A stretch of DNA of 64,000 nt from Tenrec ecaudatus (Eukaryota > Chordata > Mammalia > Afrosoricida > Tenrecidae): NCBI RefSeq assembly GCF_050624435.1, contig NC_134539.1, positions 42,006,001-42,070,000 on the forward strand, in the 5' to 3' direction. The number at the start of each line of letters is the position of its first letter. Within the stretch, counting starts at the first letter, position 1. Of this stretch, positions 12,615 to 24,844 are shown in pieces. The notes below the pieces were generated by a model. That model searched no databases. It saw nothing but the letters and a program-made list of their open reading frames with translations, and was not told where the DNA came from. Both the position numbers and the translations under genes were made by a program.

Positions 12615-12840
12615 TGGAGACGTGCATCTTTAGCATCACCTGGAAATAGTTTAATGAATGAAACTTCAAGTTCCACTCTAAAAGCTACTGAATCAGAATC
12701 TATATTTCCCCAGGTGATGCAGGTGTGTATCTAATGTTTCAGAAACAATTGGCCAGATCGCCGATTTGCTCCTTGTTATATATTAGAATTACACGGGGAA
12801 CATTATTTTTTTAAAAGATCCTTGATTCCCATTTCTTAGT
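12615..12840. repeat. MER5-like hAT fragments
   Basis: Landmarks 'TAGCATCACCTGGAAATAG', 'CTGAATCAGAATCT' and 'CCCCAGGTGATGCAGG', then a second 'TTAGAATTACACGGGGAAC', resemble one or two diverged MER5 (hAT-Charlie MITE) copies. Confidence 0.45.
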
Positions 12841-12915
12841 CAACTTGTACAAGTGTTGGATGACAATGAGATTAAGTAAAAGATTAAATTTAAAACAGGA
12901 AAAATAGATTTAAAT

Positions 12916-13330
12916 TGTTAGAACGTGTGTAGTTGGAAAGGCACACAGAGAAACTCAATGACGGAGACAGATTTATTGGAGGAAACCTGAGAGGGTGCTG
13001 TGAGCTGAATCACAGGAGCTGTGCTGTACAGATGACCAGCGGTGTACAGTCAAGGGAGTACATTTGGGGGTGGAGGGCGGGGGGTGGTTTGGCTAGCTCT
13101 GGAAATTAGGGTCACCTGCTGGTGAGTGGAAGACTAGTGAATAAGGTGCTTCTTCAGACATGTGTCTGTTGCCTGTGCAAGAAATCACTGAACACGATGT
13201 TTCTGGAGGCAGAAGTTTCTGGTGGATTTGCTTTTCATTTGGCCTATTTAGTCTTTCAAATGCACCTAATTCAGCTGAGATTCTGTACTCTCACTTGGTG
13301 GGTTTCTTAATTTCTTGTTTATTTTAGGAT
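12916..13330 (-). mobile_element. Solo-LTR-like fossil
   Basis: Read on the minus strand, a CCTCCAATAAATCTGTCTCC poly(A)-signal region runs into a TG/CA-type end at 12916. This is the usual 3' layout of a class I or II retroviral LTR. The far end is not clear, and I see no internal region. It is an old fossil whose family is not assigned. Confidence 0.4.
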
Positions 13331-13382
13331 ATTTTCTTTCAAATATCAGACCTTCTTGACGTTTGAGGTAAGTCATTATAGT

Positions 13383-14275
13383 TGGTGATTAGGGGCCTTC
13401 AGGCTGGTTCTGATTCTTGGTTATCCTGTGTACAATATAACAAAACCCTTCCCCATCCTTTCCCATCCTCAGAATGGCTGTTATATTTGAGCCTCTGTGT
13501 TGTAGTCTCTGTGTCACGTGATCATGTCAAGGGTCTTCTTCCTTATTGCCGACCGTCTGCTTTGTCAAGCAGGGATTGGCCTTTTGCAGGGATTGGCCCC
13601 TCCAGATAATAAGTGCAAAGTAACTGAGATAAAGTCTCGCTATTCTCACTTCTAAGGAACATTTTGGCTGCACTTCTCCCAAAATGGTTTGTTCTTCTGG
13701 CAGCCAGAGTACTTTCAGTAGGCTTTGCCAACACAGACATTCCTTAGGTCTTCTTAATGCATTTCCCGTCGTTCACATGCATATGAGGCAATTGAAAATA
13801 CCAGGGCTTGGACCTGACACACTGTCACCCACAAAGTGCCATCTTTGTTCTACACTATGTTAAAGAAGTTTGGAGCAGCAGATTCACCTAGTGCAACACA
13901 TTGCTTAAGTTCTTGACTGCTGCCTCCATGAGCATTGACCGTGAAACCAGGCAAGATGAAATCCCTGCCAACTTCTAACTTCTCCGTTTATCATGATGGT
14001 GTCTATTGGTTATGAGTAATTTGATTTCTGTACATTGTATTCTAATCCACACTGAAGGCTTCAGTCTTTGATTTTCATTAGCAAGTACTTCAAATTCTCC
14101 TTGCTTTTAGCAAGACAATTGCATCATCTACCATGGGTTGTTATTAAGCCTTGCTCCAATCCTGGTGCCATGTTCTTCTTTATGTAGTGCAGATCTCTGA
14201 TTATTTGCTCAGCATGCACATGAAATAAGTGTGGTGAATTGCTACAACCCAGAACTCCACTTTCCTTATTTTAAA
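13383..14275 (-). mobile_element. RTE-clade LINE, 3' half, antisense
   Basis: The antisense RTE tail starts at 13383, and the copy reads back through the 3' UTR and the end of the reverse-transcriptase ORF ('CACATGCATATGAGGCAATT', 'CCGTTTATCATGATGGTG', 'TTTGCTCAGCA'). The other RTE copies in this window share these landmarks in the same order. It is 5'-truncated and non-coding. Confidence 0.8.
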
Positions 14276-16225
14276 CCCTGTCTTGTGTCCTGGTTTTACC
14301 TATGCCCATCATAACACTATGTGAGTTAATTTTTACTATGACCCATGTTTCACCCATCTTCCCCACTCATTTTTTCCTTCCCTGTTTAAATTCCTTTACA
14401 TCTTGATACCAGGCAGGTACACATCATAAGAACTTGCCATGATCACACCAGAACTCTCCAAACTTTCTGTGTAGCTTTTCTGTATCCCTAAAATTTCTGG
14501 GAAGTAAAGCCTGGTTTTGAAATGGGCATTTCTAATGGCTCTGTCTTTTGAGTCAATCTATTCAAGCATATTTGTATACATTTTCTTCCCTCTTACTTGG
14601 GAATCTGTCTATGAAAATCTGAAGATTCTGAGTTTGGGATTAACAAATGGTATCTTGAACTTCCTTTCAGAATCTTCTTCTCCCTTTGAAGAGCTGTCTT
14701 CCCATCTTCCCAACTCGCATATTCGGGATTCATAAACTGTACTAACAGTATATAACATAAAATTACACCAGACTGAAAAAAAGGTCCTTTGCTATTTAAT
14801 AAAAACTATTTTTGTTATCTGTTCAAAGATGGTTCAGTGTCAGAGATTTTTTCCTTGATCTTTTCTTTCCCTTTAAGGTGAGACCAAAATCCCATGCACC
14901 AGTATACCCCAGGATCAATCCAGATAACATCACTGTCTACACCAGCAACTGACAACTCTTACACAAGAGTATTAGATCCATGACACGAGAAAGCTTACAT
15001 GCTTTCCTGGGCTGTAAAATGACAAAAGTTCTAAAAGAACTGGGCTCTGATGCTCATAGTCTTACAAATGAATAAATAACACCATAAATATTTACCTATA
15101 TCTACAATAATTCTAGAATATTATGTAAAGGTGGAAGGATACTTTATTCTGCAATAACCAAATATTGCTTTGAGATGAATTTATAAATCACTCCAGATAT
15201 TTATTCATGGTTTAAATGCATCCCTATACCGCTCTCTTGTTAAATAAAGTACGGATGCCTTGTTCTGATTTGTGTCATCTGGTCTACATGTCTCACTGAC
15301 CCAAGCTCCCTTTAAGCCTACACTTCTGGTGTGTTTTTCACATGGAATGACTTTCTCCAACTTCTCTGCTTGGAAAAATACTACTTAACATGTAAGCGCA
15401 AGTAAAATATTTTGAGCAACTAATGATACCGTTCTGTGAGGTTTCTGTTTTACAAGTTTTATCACAATCTGTCCATTTTTATTTTTGTTTCCTCATCTCT
15501 TCCATCAGAAGGAACTATATGCAAAGGTAAGATGCATTTGCCTTTACTTTTCCATTGCTTATACCAAGGCACTGCTTTTCCATAGCCTAGTGGTGTGAAT
15601 TTTAGCATGAAAAGATATGGTCCAGGCACTGCCTGTGAATGCTTCCTTCCTTCTGAAGAGTGCCAAAGGGCACATAAAATTATGTTATATTTAGCAGCAG
15701 CATAAATTCACCTTTTCTGTTTAATACTAACAATAGCTTTTATTGTTTTCCAACTAGAGTATCAGTGCCTATGACTTTATTTTCAGTTAATTTACCTTTT
15801 CATTTATGTTACATGATAGATGCCTCTCTCATTGGTATACTTACAGTCTGCCCAATATGTCAAGTGCCAGGGAATCAAACAGTTACATTGTCCTTATTAT
15901 GACCTTATAATAAACTTAAAACCACTTAGAGAAATTCTGATATACAAGTATACTATGGTTGGACATTAAAAGTCTAGTTCTTGGTTTTGGGAAATATATA
16001 AATTAACCATTAAAACCATGATGTGTTAATCTCCATTTAATATTTTGAACAAACATGCACATATAACTTTCATTGGTGACCTCATATTGACCAGGTGAAC
16101 CATGAAAGTTGGATTTTAATAATTATGAAACTGAATTTCAAAGCATGAATGAACTCAAAGAACATTTAGGGGAATCCAAATCCCTTGATATTGCTCTTTA
16201 CATCCTCATTCACTAATGTATATTG
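14276..16225. other. Unassigned intergenic DNA
   Basis: AT-rich sequence with no repeat family or gene that I recognise. It lies downstream of OR gene 2 and upstream of OR gene 1 on their strand, so it could contain 5' exons or control sequence of gene 1, but nothing marks such a site. Confidence 0.3.
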
Positions 16226-16226
16226 A

Positions 16227-16392
16227 AGCCCTGGTTAAGCATTCACTGATAACTAAGACAGCAGTTCAAAGCTCTGTGTCAGCAATGGCATGGCCACCTG
16301 CTTGGAAAATGCTAGAAGACAATCTACCTTGATCGATCAGATCACTAGGCATTGGAAACAACTGGACAGCACAGAACAATAACAATATTTGT
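16227..16392 (+). repeat. AfroSINE, diverged
   Basis: The head GCCCTGGTTAAGCATT, B-box-like 'GCAGTTCAAAGC' and tail 'CATTGGAAACAACTGGACAG' plus an (AAC)n-like end follow the AfroSINE order. It is worn and partly deleted. Confidence 0.6.
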
Positions 16393-16762
16393 GTTAACAC
16401 AAATGAATTAATACAGAGAAATATGAATACTGAACTTTTGAGGGAAAATCAATATAATACAATGATCACCACTGAAATAAAAAGTGCATATGACATTCCA
16501 AATTTTTCCCTGTAGTTCTAACTCCAGGTGAAGTTTATGCCAAAGACTGAATGAACGAGCCAAGATATAAAGGAAAAAGGAGCTTATATTCAAAAAGCAA
16601 ATGATTTCTTGAACCAAATGAAGTATTTAAATAATACCACCCTTAAAAAACATGAAGCACAACAAATAGTTCATCATGAGAGCCATCTTTTCCTCAGCCC
16701 CAGGGACCAAAAAGATCTAACTCTTTAAAGAAATGCAAGGTGCAGAGTTGAATATATACCAA

Positions 16763-16835
16763 GGGACTTCCAAAAGTTCCTGGAAAAGTTCCATTCTCTC
16801 TTAATCACATTTTCTCATAAACTTTTGGAAGCTCC
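16763..16835. repeat. Short mariner-type MITE, about 73 bp
   Basis: Inverted ends are GGGACTTCCAAAAGTTCCTG on the left and CATAAACTTTTGGAAGCTCC on the right. It pairs with the copy at 9898-9967. Confidence 0.55.
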
Positions 16836-16839
16836 TCTC

Positions 16840-17475
16840 AGATAGTCAGTATCCATACCGACTTCCAGTAGATGAGCAGCTGATGCTGGCAAAAATGTAG
16901 ATTTCCTAAACCTGAGTAATATTCTCATTTTTATTGCTTTGATATTTCCTTTCTGTTTTCTCCTTGAATTAGAATAAAGCTTGTCAACTCAGGGCCAGGG
17001 ACGTTATTTGAGAAACCCAAGTCTATTCTACAACCACTGAAACAGAAACTCCAAAGGACTGGATAGGGTCTACAGGAGGAAAACATGCTAAATTCCAGGA
17101 GCAGACCACGGTGTGTGAAAGAGTCCTGGCCTTTGCTGGGAAGAGGCTGATCACTCTGCTACTGCCAGGGACGATGAGATCTGTCTGAAAAGCCAGTCCA
17201 CACACACCAGTCTCTTCCTTATAACACTTTAGGGGGTTATATTGCACATAAAGCGACTGGAATGGGAAAAGAAACGACTGAGTAAATGGGGAATTTCTAC
17301 CTAAAATTGCCAAATGTTTGGCATTCTAACCCCAATATGAGCATAATTGTACAGCCAAGATCTTCAGAAACGGCATAATTGTTTTAGTTAATTAACTGGA
17401 ACAGTGTCTTTCCCTGCTCATCTACTGAAAATCAGAAAACACATAAAAACAATAACCACCCTACTATAGTGTTAA
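16840..17475. other. Unassigned intergenic DNA
   Basis: No gene or repeat family recognised. A 96-codon minus-strand frame at 17023-17313 has no domain and I treat it as chance. Confidence 0.3.
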
Positions 17476-17477
17476 TT

Positions 17478-17646
17478 CCAACTCATTCAGATACAAGACA
17501 GGGTTGCCCACAGGCGGTGACCAAGGCTGTCGAGCTTTATGGAAGCAGACTGAGCATCTTTCTCCAGCAGAAAGGCTAGTGGGTTCAAACTGCTGACCTC
17601 TTCGTTAACAGCCCAGCTTAATCCAATATTCTCCTGGGGCTCAAGA
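17478..17646 (-). repeat. AfroSINE, antisense
   Basis: Landmarks read in antisense: 'AACTCATTCAGATACAAGAC', 'CTTTATGGAAGCAGACTG', 'CATCTTTCTCC', and the B-box complement 'GTGGGTTCAAACTGCTGACC'. Confidence 0.75.
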
Positions 17647-17649
17647 CAG

Positions 17650-18267
17650 ATCAAATGTTCCCATGAGCTGGGTTGCATTCAAATAGTCCACATGCTCTCA
17701 CATACCTCTGCAACAAATTGTGCACAACAATTTTTTCCCAAAAGGAAATCAGTCCTAAGAAAACATAAATTGTATTGCTCCATAACACAGAACAGGTCAT
17801 TTAATACCATAATGAGCTCCTTCTCCTCTACATGATCAAAGCAACCCCATTATGATTTATTTAATGTTGTGTTCATCTACATGAATCCTTCCAAATATTA
17901 ATAAGGTACTTTCTACTTGATATCCCCAAGGAGGCTGTGGAAATGATAAACTTATATGCCTACAAAATAGAAGGTTAAGTTAGTCAAAATTGTATTCCTT
18001 TTTATAGAAGATTCTAGAAATCTTCAATCTATATTACACTGAACTTTAATGTTCATGAAACGGTGGGTAGTTTGGCGGAGAATTTTTGATCCTGGAATTT
18101 CTGTCCCACTTAATCCAGACATGAAGGGGAAAGGGAGGCGCTGCATTTTCCTCTCTCATTTAAATACCACGAACAAGAATATTTTATCATCTCAGGAATT
18201 AATAGCATCACCAACCCTGATGTTTCCTTTAGAAACTGTAGATGAGAACAAGTCCTGTATCCAGAAT
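17650..18267. other. 3' flank of OR gene 2, unassigned
   Basis: Downstream side of the minus-strand OR gene. A minus-strand AATAAA lies near 17856, about 540 nt past the stop, and is a possible but unproven poly(A) signal. Nothing else is recognised. Confidence 0.3.
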
Positions 18268-18307
18268 AAATGAATTTAAGCCCCAATATATATAATGAAT
18301 TTAAGCC

Positions 18308-18392
<85 letters not shown>
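18268..18392. repeat. Tandem duplication grading into a long (TA)n microsatellite
   Basis: A unit of about 25 bp (AATGAATTTAAGCCCCAAT plus TA repeats) occurs twice at about 18268-18315, and the second copy leads into an uninterrupted (AT)n run to 18392. Only five bases separate the run from the stop codon of OR gene 2, so it lies in that gene's 3' UTR. Confidence 0.95.
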
Positions 18393-18394
<2 letters not shown>

Positions 18395-18397
18395 CAT

Positions 18398-19360
18398 TTA
18401 TGCTTGTCCAGAAGTGCATTTCTGACATAGCATATTCTTCACGGCGGCCTTCACATCTTTGTTCCTTAAACTGTAAATGAGAGGGTTGAGCATGGGTGTT
18501 AACACTCCATAGAAAAGGGAGATTATTTTATCGGTGACTTGTTCTTTGTCGGCACCGGAAGAGTCCTTCGCTTTGGGCTTTGCATACATGAACAGGATGG
18601 TCCCATAGAATATAATCACCACTGTCAGGTGGGCGGAGCAGGTGGAGAAGGCTTTGCGCCTTCCCTCGGCAGAAGGAATCCTTAGGATGGCAGCGAGAAT
18701 GAACACATAGGTGATAAAAATAAAGAGGACGGGGACCACGAGAAAAATCATATTTGCCACAATCATGCTGATAACGTTTGTGGAGATGTCCGCGCAGGCC
18801 AGTTTTAAGACAGCTAAGATTTCGCACGTGAAATGATTGATGACATTATCCCCACAGAAAGGAAGTCGCATAGCAAGAGAGGTTTGCAGCACAGAATTGA
18901 CCCCCCCTGCGATCCACGACCCAGCAGCCATGGGTACATATGACGTCTTGCTCATGATGATGGGATATCTCAAAGGGTTACAGATGGCCACGTAGCGGTC
19001 AACCGCCATCATGCTCAGAAGAACACACTCCGTGGCTCCCATGGCAAAGGAGAGGAACATTTGCACGCCACACCCCGAGAAGGAAATAGTTTTCTTTGAA
19101 GTTACGAAGCTGCTGAGGAAGAGTGGAATCGAAGAACTGGTATAGCATATGTCCAAGAATGATAGGTTACTGAGGAAAAAGTACATGGGGGTGTGCAGGC
19201 GGGGGTCAAAGACACTTACCATGATAATGACTCCGTTTCCGAGCAGGATCACAAGGTACATACATAGCACCAGCACAAAGTAAATGGCTTCCAGCTCGGG
19301 GTAACCAGAAAGCCCCAGCAGAAGAAATTCTGTCACCGAAGATTGGTTGGTCTTTCCCAT
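18398..19360 (-). CDS. Olfactory receptor, family 13 subfamily C
   Basis: Class II odorant receptor of 320 residues beginning MGKTNQSS. Hallmarks: N-glycosylation site NQS at 5-7, LHTPMYFF at 55-62, Cys97, Cys169, Cys179 and Cys189, DRYVAIC at 121-127, KAFSTCSAH at 236-244, PLIYSLRN at 293-300, and C-terminus [14 protein letters not shown]. The C-terminus and length recall human OR13C8, while the N-terminal third recalls OR13C3/C4, so I assign the subfamily only. The frame stays open for 17 codons upstream to an ATG at 19411; the inner ATG fits the family start. Unlike genes 1, 3 and 4, no convincing splice acceptor is seen just upstream. The gene looks intact. A long (TA)n begins five bases after its TAA stop. 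Confidence 0.93.
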   Translation of the reverse strand: MGKTNQSSVTEFLLLGLSGYPELEAIYFVLVLCMYLVILLGNGVIIMVSVFDPRLHTPMYFFLSNLSFLDICYTSSSIPLFLSSFVTSKKTISFSGCGVQMFLSFAMGATECVLLSMMAVDRYVAICNPLRYPIIMSKTSYVPMAAGSWIAGGVNSVLQTSLAMRLPFCGDNVINHFTCEILAVLKLACADISTNVISMIVANMIFLVVPVLFIFITYVFILAAILRIPSAEGRRKAFSTCSAHLTVVIIFYGTILFMYAKPKAKDSSGADKEQVTDKIISLFYGVLTPMLNPLIYSLRNKDVKAAVKNMLCQKCTSGQA

Positions 19361-20840
19361 GGTGCTACTTTCGTTCACAGCAACGACTCCCTCGAGAGTG
19401 GACTCCGGCAAGATGTGTCGCAGCAGGGTCTGGGCAGGTTTGCATCCTCATCTAGCTGCCCTTCGGGGTTCGGTGGACCTCTAAGTGGATACACAAATGG
19501 CACAAGAATAGTGAGGCGCTCTCAGCAAATACCACTTAGCCTTCCATCCCTTAGCCAAGAGAATTTCGTTCTGAAAAAACAAGTACTTTTTAAAAAAGAG
19601 ATTCAGAACGCATGCAACCGGGTTCACATAACACACATTTGAAATTATTTTGATGGAAATGTTGATAGAATATTTTGACCCATGCAGAAAAATTCTAAAA
19701 TGTATGAAAGTACTATTGGTTAACAGAGATTTAACCACTGTAACCTTCATGTATATCTGCAACCTATTTTTCCCCTCCAAAACAAAAACATATTTTCCCC
19801 TCCAAAACAAAAACATCATCCTTAACATAAGAAAAAAACACATTGATCTTCAGTTAATAAAACAAATGTGGTTATTTTAATTTAGACTGTTTCATCAAAA
19901 CCTTGAAACTATGTACATTTAGAAAGAGGATTTTTAGTTATTTCTTATATGACAAATATAATTTATGTCTATGCATAGATGTATACATATATATTTATAA
20001 TATCCAAAGAATATTTACTATAGGAATTATTAACGATTATAAAAGGAAAAAATAGAGAATGATTCTTTTTAATAAAAATTGGTAATAGTCTCTAGGTAAG
20101 TCTGTTGTCCCATCTGATATAGTTGATGAATGACAAGTTGTCTTTAAAAAAATTCCAGTGCACAAGTTTCAATAGAAAGTCAAGCAATAAATAAATAAGT
20201 AACTTTGGAAATCTCAAAAACAGAGGATTCTCTCTTTTACCTGCAGTCATAAGAAAGCAGATGCTGTCTTCTCTCTACACCGACGTCTGATTCTTCTGCT
20301 CTAAAAGCCACTGTACCGTTCATAATTTACATACATATTCCAAAATATCACGATTAGGGGAGAGAATTCACTCAAATAAACTCAGTACTATTAGCAATTG
20401 GAGAATAATTGCCTATAATTATTTGAATCCCCATTACAATGAAATATAAAATATCTAAAAATTAAAATGCTGGGAAACAATAAGTCCTACTTGAGATTGG
20501 TAGCCTCATCAATTCCAATGAATGATTTCAACAAAAGAACCAAAAAAAGACCTATACACTTCTCAGTTTTCATTAATATCAAGTATCTGTAGTAAAACCA
20601 ATCCTACAGTGGTAAAATAGAAATAACTTCCAGTACAGTTGACAGGTGAGGTTCTTTCCACTCCTTTCACTAATAAAGGATCGTTGAAGGGACGAGCAAA
20701 TAGAGCACCAAAACAATTTAGTCTTTGCTGCTTCGAGGATGTTTCTAATCCCAGAAGCAATTTAAAGTTCATGAAGTGGATTGGATAGAGTTTAGAAACT
20801 TTCTGGTACTTTGGGATGAACTCCCTCAGAAGCAATTAAA
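19361..20840. other. Upstream flank of OR gene 2, unassigned
   Basis: Between the divergent OR genes 2 and 3, promoter sequence of gene 2 is expected on this side. A short direct repeat of about 25 bp (CCCCTCCAAAACAAAAACAT) occurs twice in tandem near 19771-19817. Nothing else is recognised. Confidence 0.35.
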
Positions 20841-20899
20841 ACAAAATTGCTAATACCATTTAATTGAAGTATAATTCACACAAAACAACAATAATTCTT

Positions 20900-22290
20900 T
20901 TTACTTCACACCCTCTGTGAGATGCGCAATGGCCTGGAGTTGGGAAACCAAATGATAAACAACATTTTGACGTTTCTCAAGCTGAAAGAACCGGGGACAC
21001 CATTCCAGCCCCAAGCTGAGCTATTGAAGGACTCTCTGGACAAAATCTTGATTGGTACCAAAGCATCAACAGAAGATAGAAGGAATATACAGTCACTATA
21101 GCAAAAACAATTGGCTGACATTCCATCATTTCAGAAGGTAGAATGTGATCAAGAACCAAAGGTATTGAAGGAAGCAATATAAGCTACACAGAAGGCATGG
21201 GGGTGGGGGGATAGGCATCAGGAATTAATGGAAGAACAATTGAGATGTTTCAACAAATGGGAGCAATACCATACTGTAAGTGCTTGCTCTATGCCAAGAA
21301 ACATCGCTCTCTAGCCAACACATGAGAAGACATCCATTTATGCACTCATTCCAAAGAAATGTGTCAATTATTGAAGAATATCATCAATATCATACAGAAG
21401 TAAAATTTTTTAAAGCATCATTCAAAAAATAGCTGAGACAATACATCAACAGGGAACTGCCAGATATGCAATGCAATTTCAGAAAAGGAGGAGGCTGTCA
21501 TTGCTGATATCAAATGGATCCTGGCTGAAAGCAGAGGATATCAGAAAGATGCTTATTTATGTTACGTTGACTATGACTATGCAAAGCCATTCGACTATGA
21601 TCATTACAAACTATGGGTAACATTACAAAGAGTAGGAATTCTAGAATACATTTATGTGCTCATGCAGTCCCTGGACATAGACCATAAGAGAGTCATTTGG
21701 ACCACACAAAGGGGGCAGGGTGGTTTAAGATCAGGAAAGGGGTGCTCTAGGGTGCTATCCTTACACCAATTTTTATGCTGAGCAAATAATCCAAGAGAAT
21801 AGACTACCTGAATAACAAAGTATCAGGACTGGAGGAAAACTCATCAACAACTAGGATATGCAGATGACTCCACTTGCTGAAGTGAGGAGGTAAAGATGTG
21901 GAGTATTGACTGACAAAGGCCAAAGACTGTAGCCTCCTTAATGTGTATTACACTCCAACATTTAGTAAGTAAAAATATTCACAATTAGGCCAATAAACAA
22001 CAGCATGAAAGTGGAGAAAATATTGACTTGTCAAGAATTCATTTTATTTGGATGCACAGTTAATACCCAGGCAAGCGACTATCAAAAAACCCTCACGCAT
22101 TGGCAAACTGCTGAAAAGTAACTCTTGAAAGTGGGAAAAAGCAAAAGATGTGTCTGAGAAGGTGACTAGCTGGAAGTCTGGGAACAAGGCAGATTCCCTT
22201 AATGGAATCCTCCTTATGCTGTGAATATTTAGTTTATCAGTTTTTATTTTTGAAGCCACACTTGAGGAGATCCACATATCTACCTTGATG
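20900..22290 (+). mobile_element. RTE-clade LINE, reverse-transcriptase region
   Basis: A sense RTE copy covering the linker and most of the RT domain. A YADD-encoding motif is intact at 21857-21868 within 'TAGGATATGCAGATGACTC'. Upstream landmarks are 'TTGAGATGTTTCAACAAATG' and 'AACAGGGAACTGCCAGA'. The frame is broken many times, and the 3' UTR and SINE-like tail are absent, so the copy is truncated at both ends. Confidence 0.8.
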
Positions 22291-22900
22291 TTTTACACAA
22301 TGATTAAATTTTTATTAGGGGTAAGAAGTGGACAACATTTTTAAAAAGCAATTGAACCAGAGATGTAAATGTGATGTAAATGCAATGAAGGAAAATTAGA
22401 AATATGAATAATGCCATAAAAGATGGTATTACTTATTTTAGCAATAAAATTTAAAAAGTAATTCTCAGAGCTGTTAATTTAATGTAAATGCATATTCAGT
22501 ATATAATGCTAAAGTTGACCACATTTTCTCATTAATGAATGTTCAATGAACAAAATGACAAAATAAATTAGATATGTAAATACTCTACACACTGTTACTA
22601 CTTAAAAGAACATAGACTCCCTGTGAGTAGTACTAATAAGCGAATTCTGTAAAACAAAAAATGCTAAGTAAGGTCAAATAATTGGAAAAATATAATTAAA
22701 GATATGAGAGGTACAAAATTTCTATTATATTTTAGTTACATTTTCCATGAACTTTGGAAATCCCTGGTATGTAATATAAAACAAAACATGTATTATAAAG
22801 CAAAACATACTAAAACAAGTCTCTGTGGTCCGTCTCTATTCACCTGCAGAAATACAGTCTCTCAGTAATACAATTCTCTTACTCTCTGTAGGGTGCTTTA
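22291..22900. other. AT-rich spacer with a possible MITE end
   Basis: Mostly unassigned. At about 22674-22766 the ends ATTGGAAAAATATAATT and TTTTCCATGAACTTTGGAAA resemble the short mariner-type MITEs at 9.9 and 16.8 kb, in a more degraded form. Confidence 0.35.
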
Positions 22901-22904
22901 AAAA

Positions 22905-23275
22905 TTAGCCAATCACAGGGACATATATAAACCATAGATATATGGATGGTTTTGAGGTCACACTAAATCAGCCTGAATCTAAGAACAATTATTTCTCATG
23001 ACATGGCCCTACACACTACATGCCCTTATGAAGTGAACACTGTAGATATGGGTACTATAGCAAAGTGTGGTGAAAAATCAAATGGTTCCTGGCTATTAGA
23101 AAGAATAACATCTGGTGTCTTCAATATTTGCCTTAAAACAAACAAACAGGCATCTAAGTGAGGTTTCAGCTAAGTCCATATAGAAGAATCACACCAGTTT
23201 GTATGATCCAAGGATTGTAAATAATAAAATCCAAGACCAGGGAAGAGAATTGTGTCAGAGCTTAAATTCTGAGAA
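22905..23275 (+). mobile_element. LINE 3' UTR fragment (same family as 11.5 kb)
   Basis: It shares 'GATATGGGTACTATAGCAAA' and 'ATCTGGTGTCTTCAATATTT' landmarks, in the same order, with 11560-11760. It stops short of the poly(A) end where the antisense LINE tail at 23283 begins. Confidence 0.6.
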
Positions 23276-23282
23276 CGAAGTT

Positions 23283-24600
23283 GTTTTTTTGTTTTTAAAA
23301 ATTAGTTTATTGGGGGCTCATACAATGCTTATCACAATCCATATATACATCCATTGTGTCAAGCACATTTGTACATTTGTTGCCATCATCATTCTCAAAA
23401 CATTTTCTTTCAACTTGAGCCCTTGGTATCAGCTCCTCATTTCCTCCCCCTCGCTTCCCCCACCTCATGAACCCTTGAAAATTTATTTTAAAAATTTTCA
23501 TGTCTTACACTGTCCAATATTTCCCTTCACTCACTTTTCTGTTGTCTGTCACCCAGGGAGAGGGCTATATGTAGATCATTGTGATCATTTGCCCCTTTCT
23601 CCCCCACCTTCCCTTCCCCTCCTGGTATCACTACTCTCATTATTCATCCCGAGGGGTTTATCAGTTCTGAATTCCCTGTGTTTCCAGCTCTTATCAGCAG
23701 CAGTGTACATCCTCTGGTCTAGCCAGATTTGTAAGATAGAATTGGAATCATGGTAGTGGAGGGGGGGAGGAAACATTAAAGGACTACAGGAAAGTTGTAT
23801 GTTTCATTGGTGCTATACTGCACCCTGACTGGCTCATCTCCTCCCTGTGACCCTTATGTAAGATGATGTCCCATTGCCTACATATGGTCTTTGAGTCTCC
23901 ACTCTGCACTCCCTCTCATTTACAATTATATGATTTTTGTTCTCTGATATCTGATTCTATCGACACCTCATGATCACACAGGCTGGTGTGCTTCTTCCAT
24001 GTGGGCTTTGTTGCTTCTGAGCTAGATGGCCGCTTGTTTACCTTCAAGCTTTTAACACCCCAGATGCTATATCTTTTGATAGCCAGGTGCCATCAGCTTT
24101 CTTCACCACATTGCTTATGTACCTGGTTTGTCTTCAGTTATCGTGTCTGGAAGGTAAGTATCATGGAATGCCAAGTTAATAGAACAAAGTGTTCTTGCAG
24201 TGAGGGAGTACTTGAATAGAGGCCCAATGTCTATCTGCTACCTTAATACTAAACACACACATATATATATATGCACATAGATCTATGTCCCCATCATCAT
24301 ATATAAATATATTTACATATGCACATGCCTCTATATAGACCTTTATAAATGCTCTTTGGCTCCCAGTTCTTTCCTCTATTTCCTTTTACTTTCCTCTTGT
24401 CCACTAAGCCTCCTACACCCTCCTCACCATTGACTTTGGATCACTTGGCCCGTCAGACTTCTCTGTTGGTTCCCTGCTTCATGCCGGTGTGTTGCCTTCA
24501 CGTCTTTCGTGCTGACATAATTTTGCCCATCACAAAGCACCTGCTCATTTTTTGAAGATAGCAAGGACCATCCTAAGGGAACTTTATTGGGAAGGCTTCT
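23283..24600 (-). mobile_element. LINE tail family T, longest copy, antisense
   Basis: The 3' end lies at 23283 with a poly-T run followed by TTTATTGGGGGCTCATAC. The same end starts or finishes copies at 31047, 37266, 53075 and 61178, which are cut at different 5' points, the mark of target-primed LINE insertion. Farther in, 'GATGGCCGCTTGTTTACC' and 'CTTTTAACACCCCAGATGCT' resemble the L1 3' UTR of elephants. No ORF is retained, so I read it as an L1 3' UTR of an afrotherian subfamily. Confidence 0.7.
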
Positions 24601-24788
24601 ATTCCATACCATTATCTACTCCACTCTAATTTATTCACAGTTCAGATAAGAAGTAGAAGTATTTGTTACTTCATAATAAGCTGATGAAATTTTGTCTTGC
24701 CCACAGGAAGTTAGATATTTAGATGTGCTGTGACTGATTCAGCCACTCCTTTCCTGATCATTGACAACAGAGAAGAGGATTTTCTTGG

Positions 24789-24790
<2 letters not shown>

Positions 24791-24842
<52 letters not shown>
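24791..24842 (+). repeat. (GT)n microsatellite
   Basis: An uninterrupted GT dinucleotide run of about 26 units. Confidence 0.98.

Positions 24843-24844
<2 letters not shown>

Noticed and set aside
18110-18480. Long frames encoding repeated Tyr-Ile on both strands
   Set aside because: They are simply the (TA)n microsatellite read as codons.
18528-18827. Second open frame inside OR gene 2 and similar frames inside the other OR genes
   Set aside because: Out-of-frame shadows of the receptor coding sequence.
23199-23756. 185-codon frame, the longest non-OR frame
   Set aside because: It lies in the antisense LINE tail and its flank; the composition follows the repeat.
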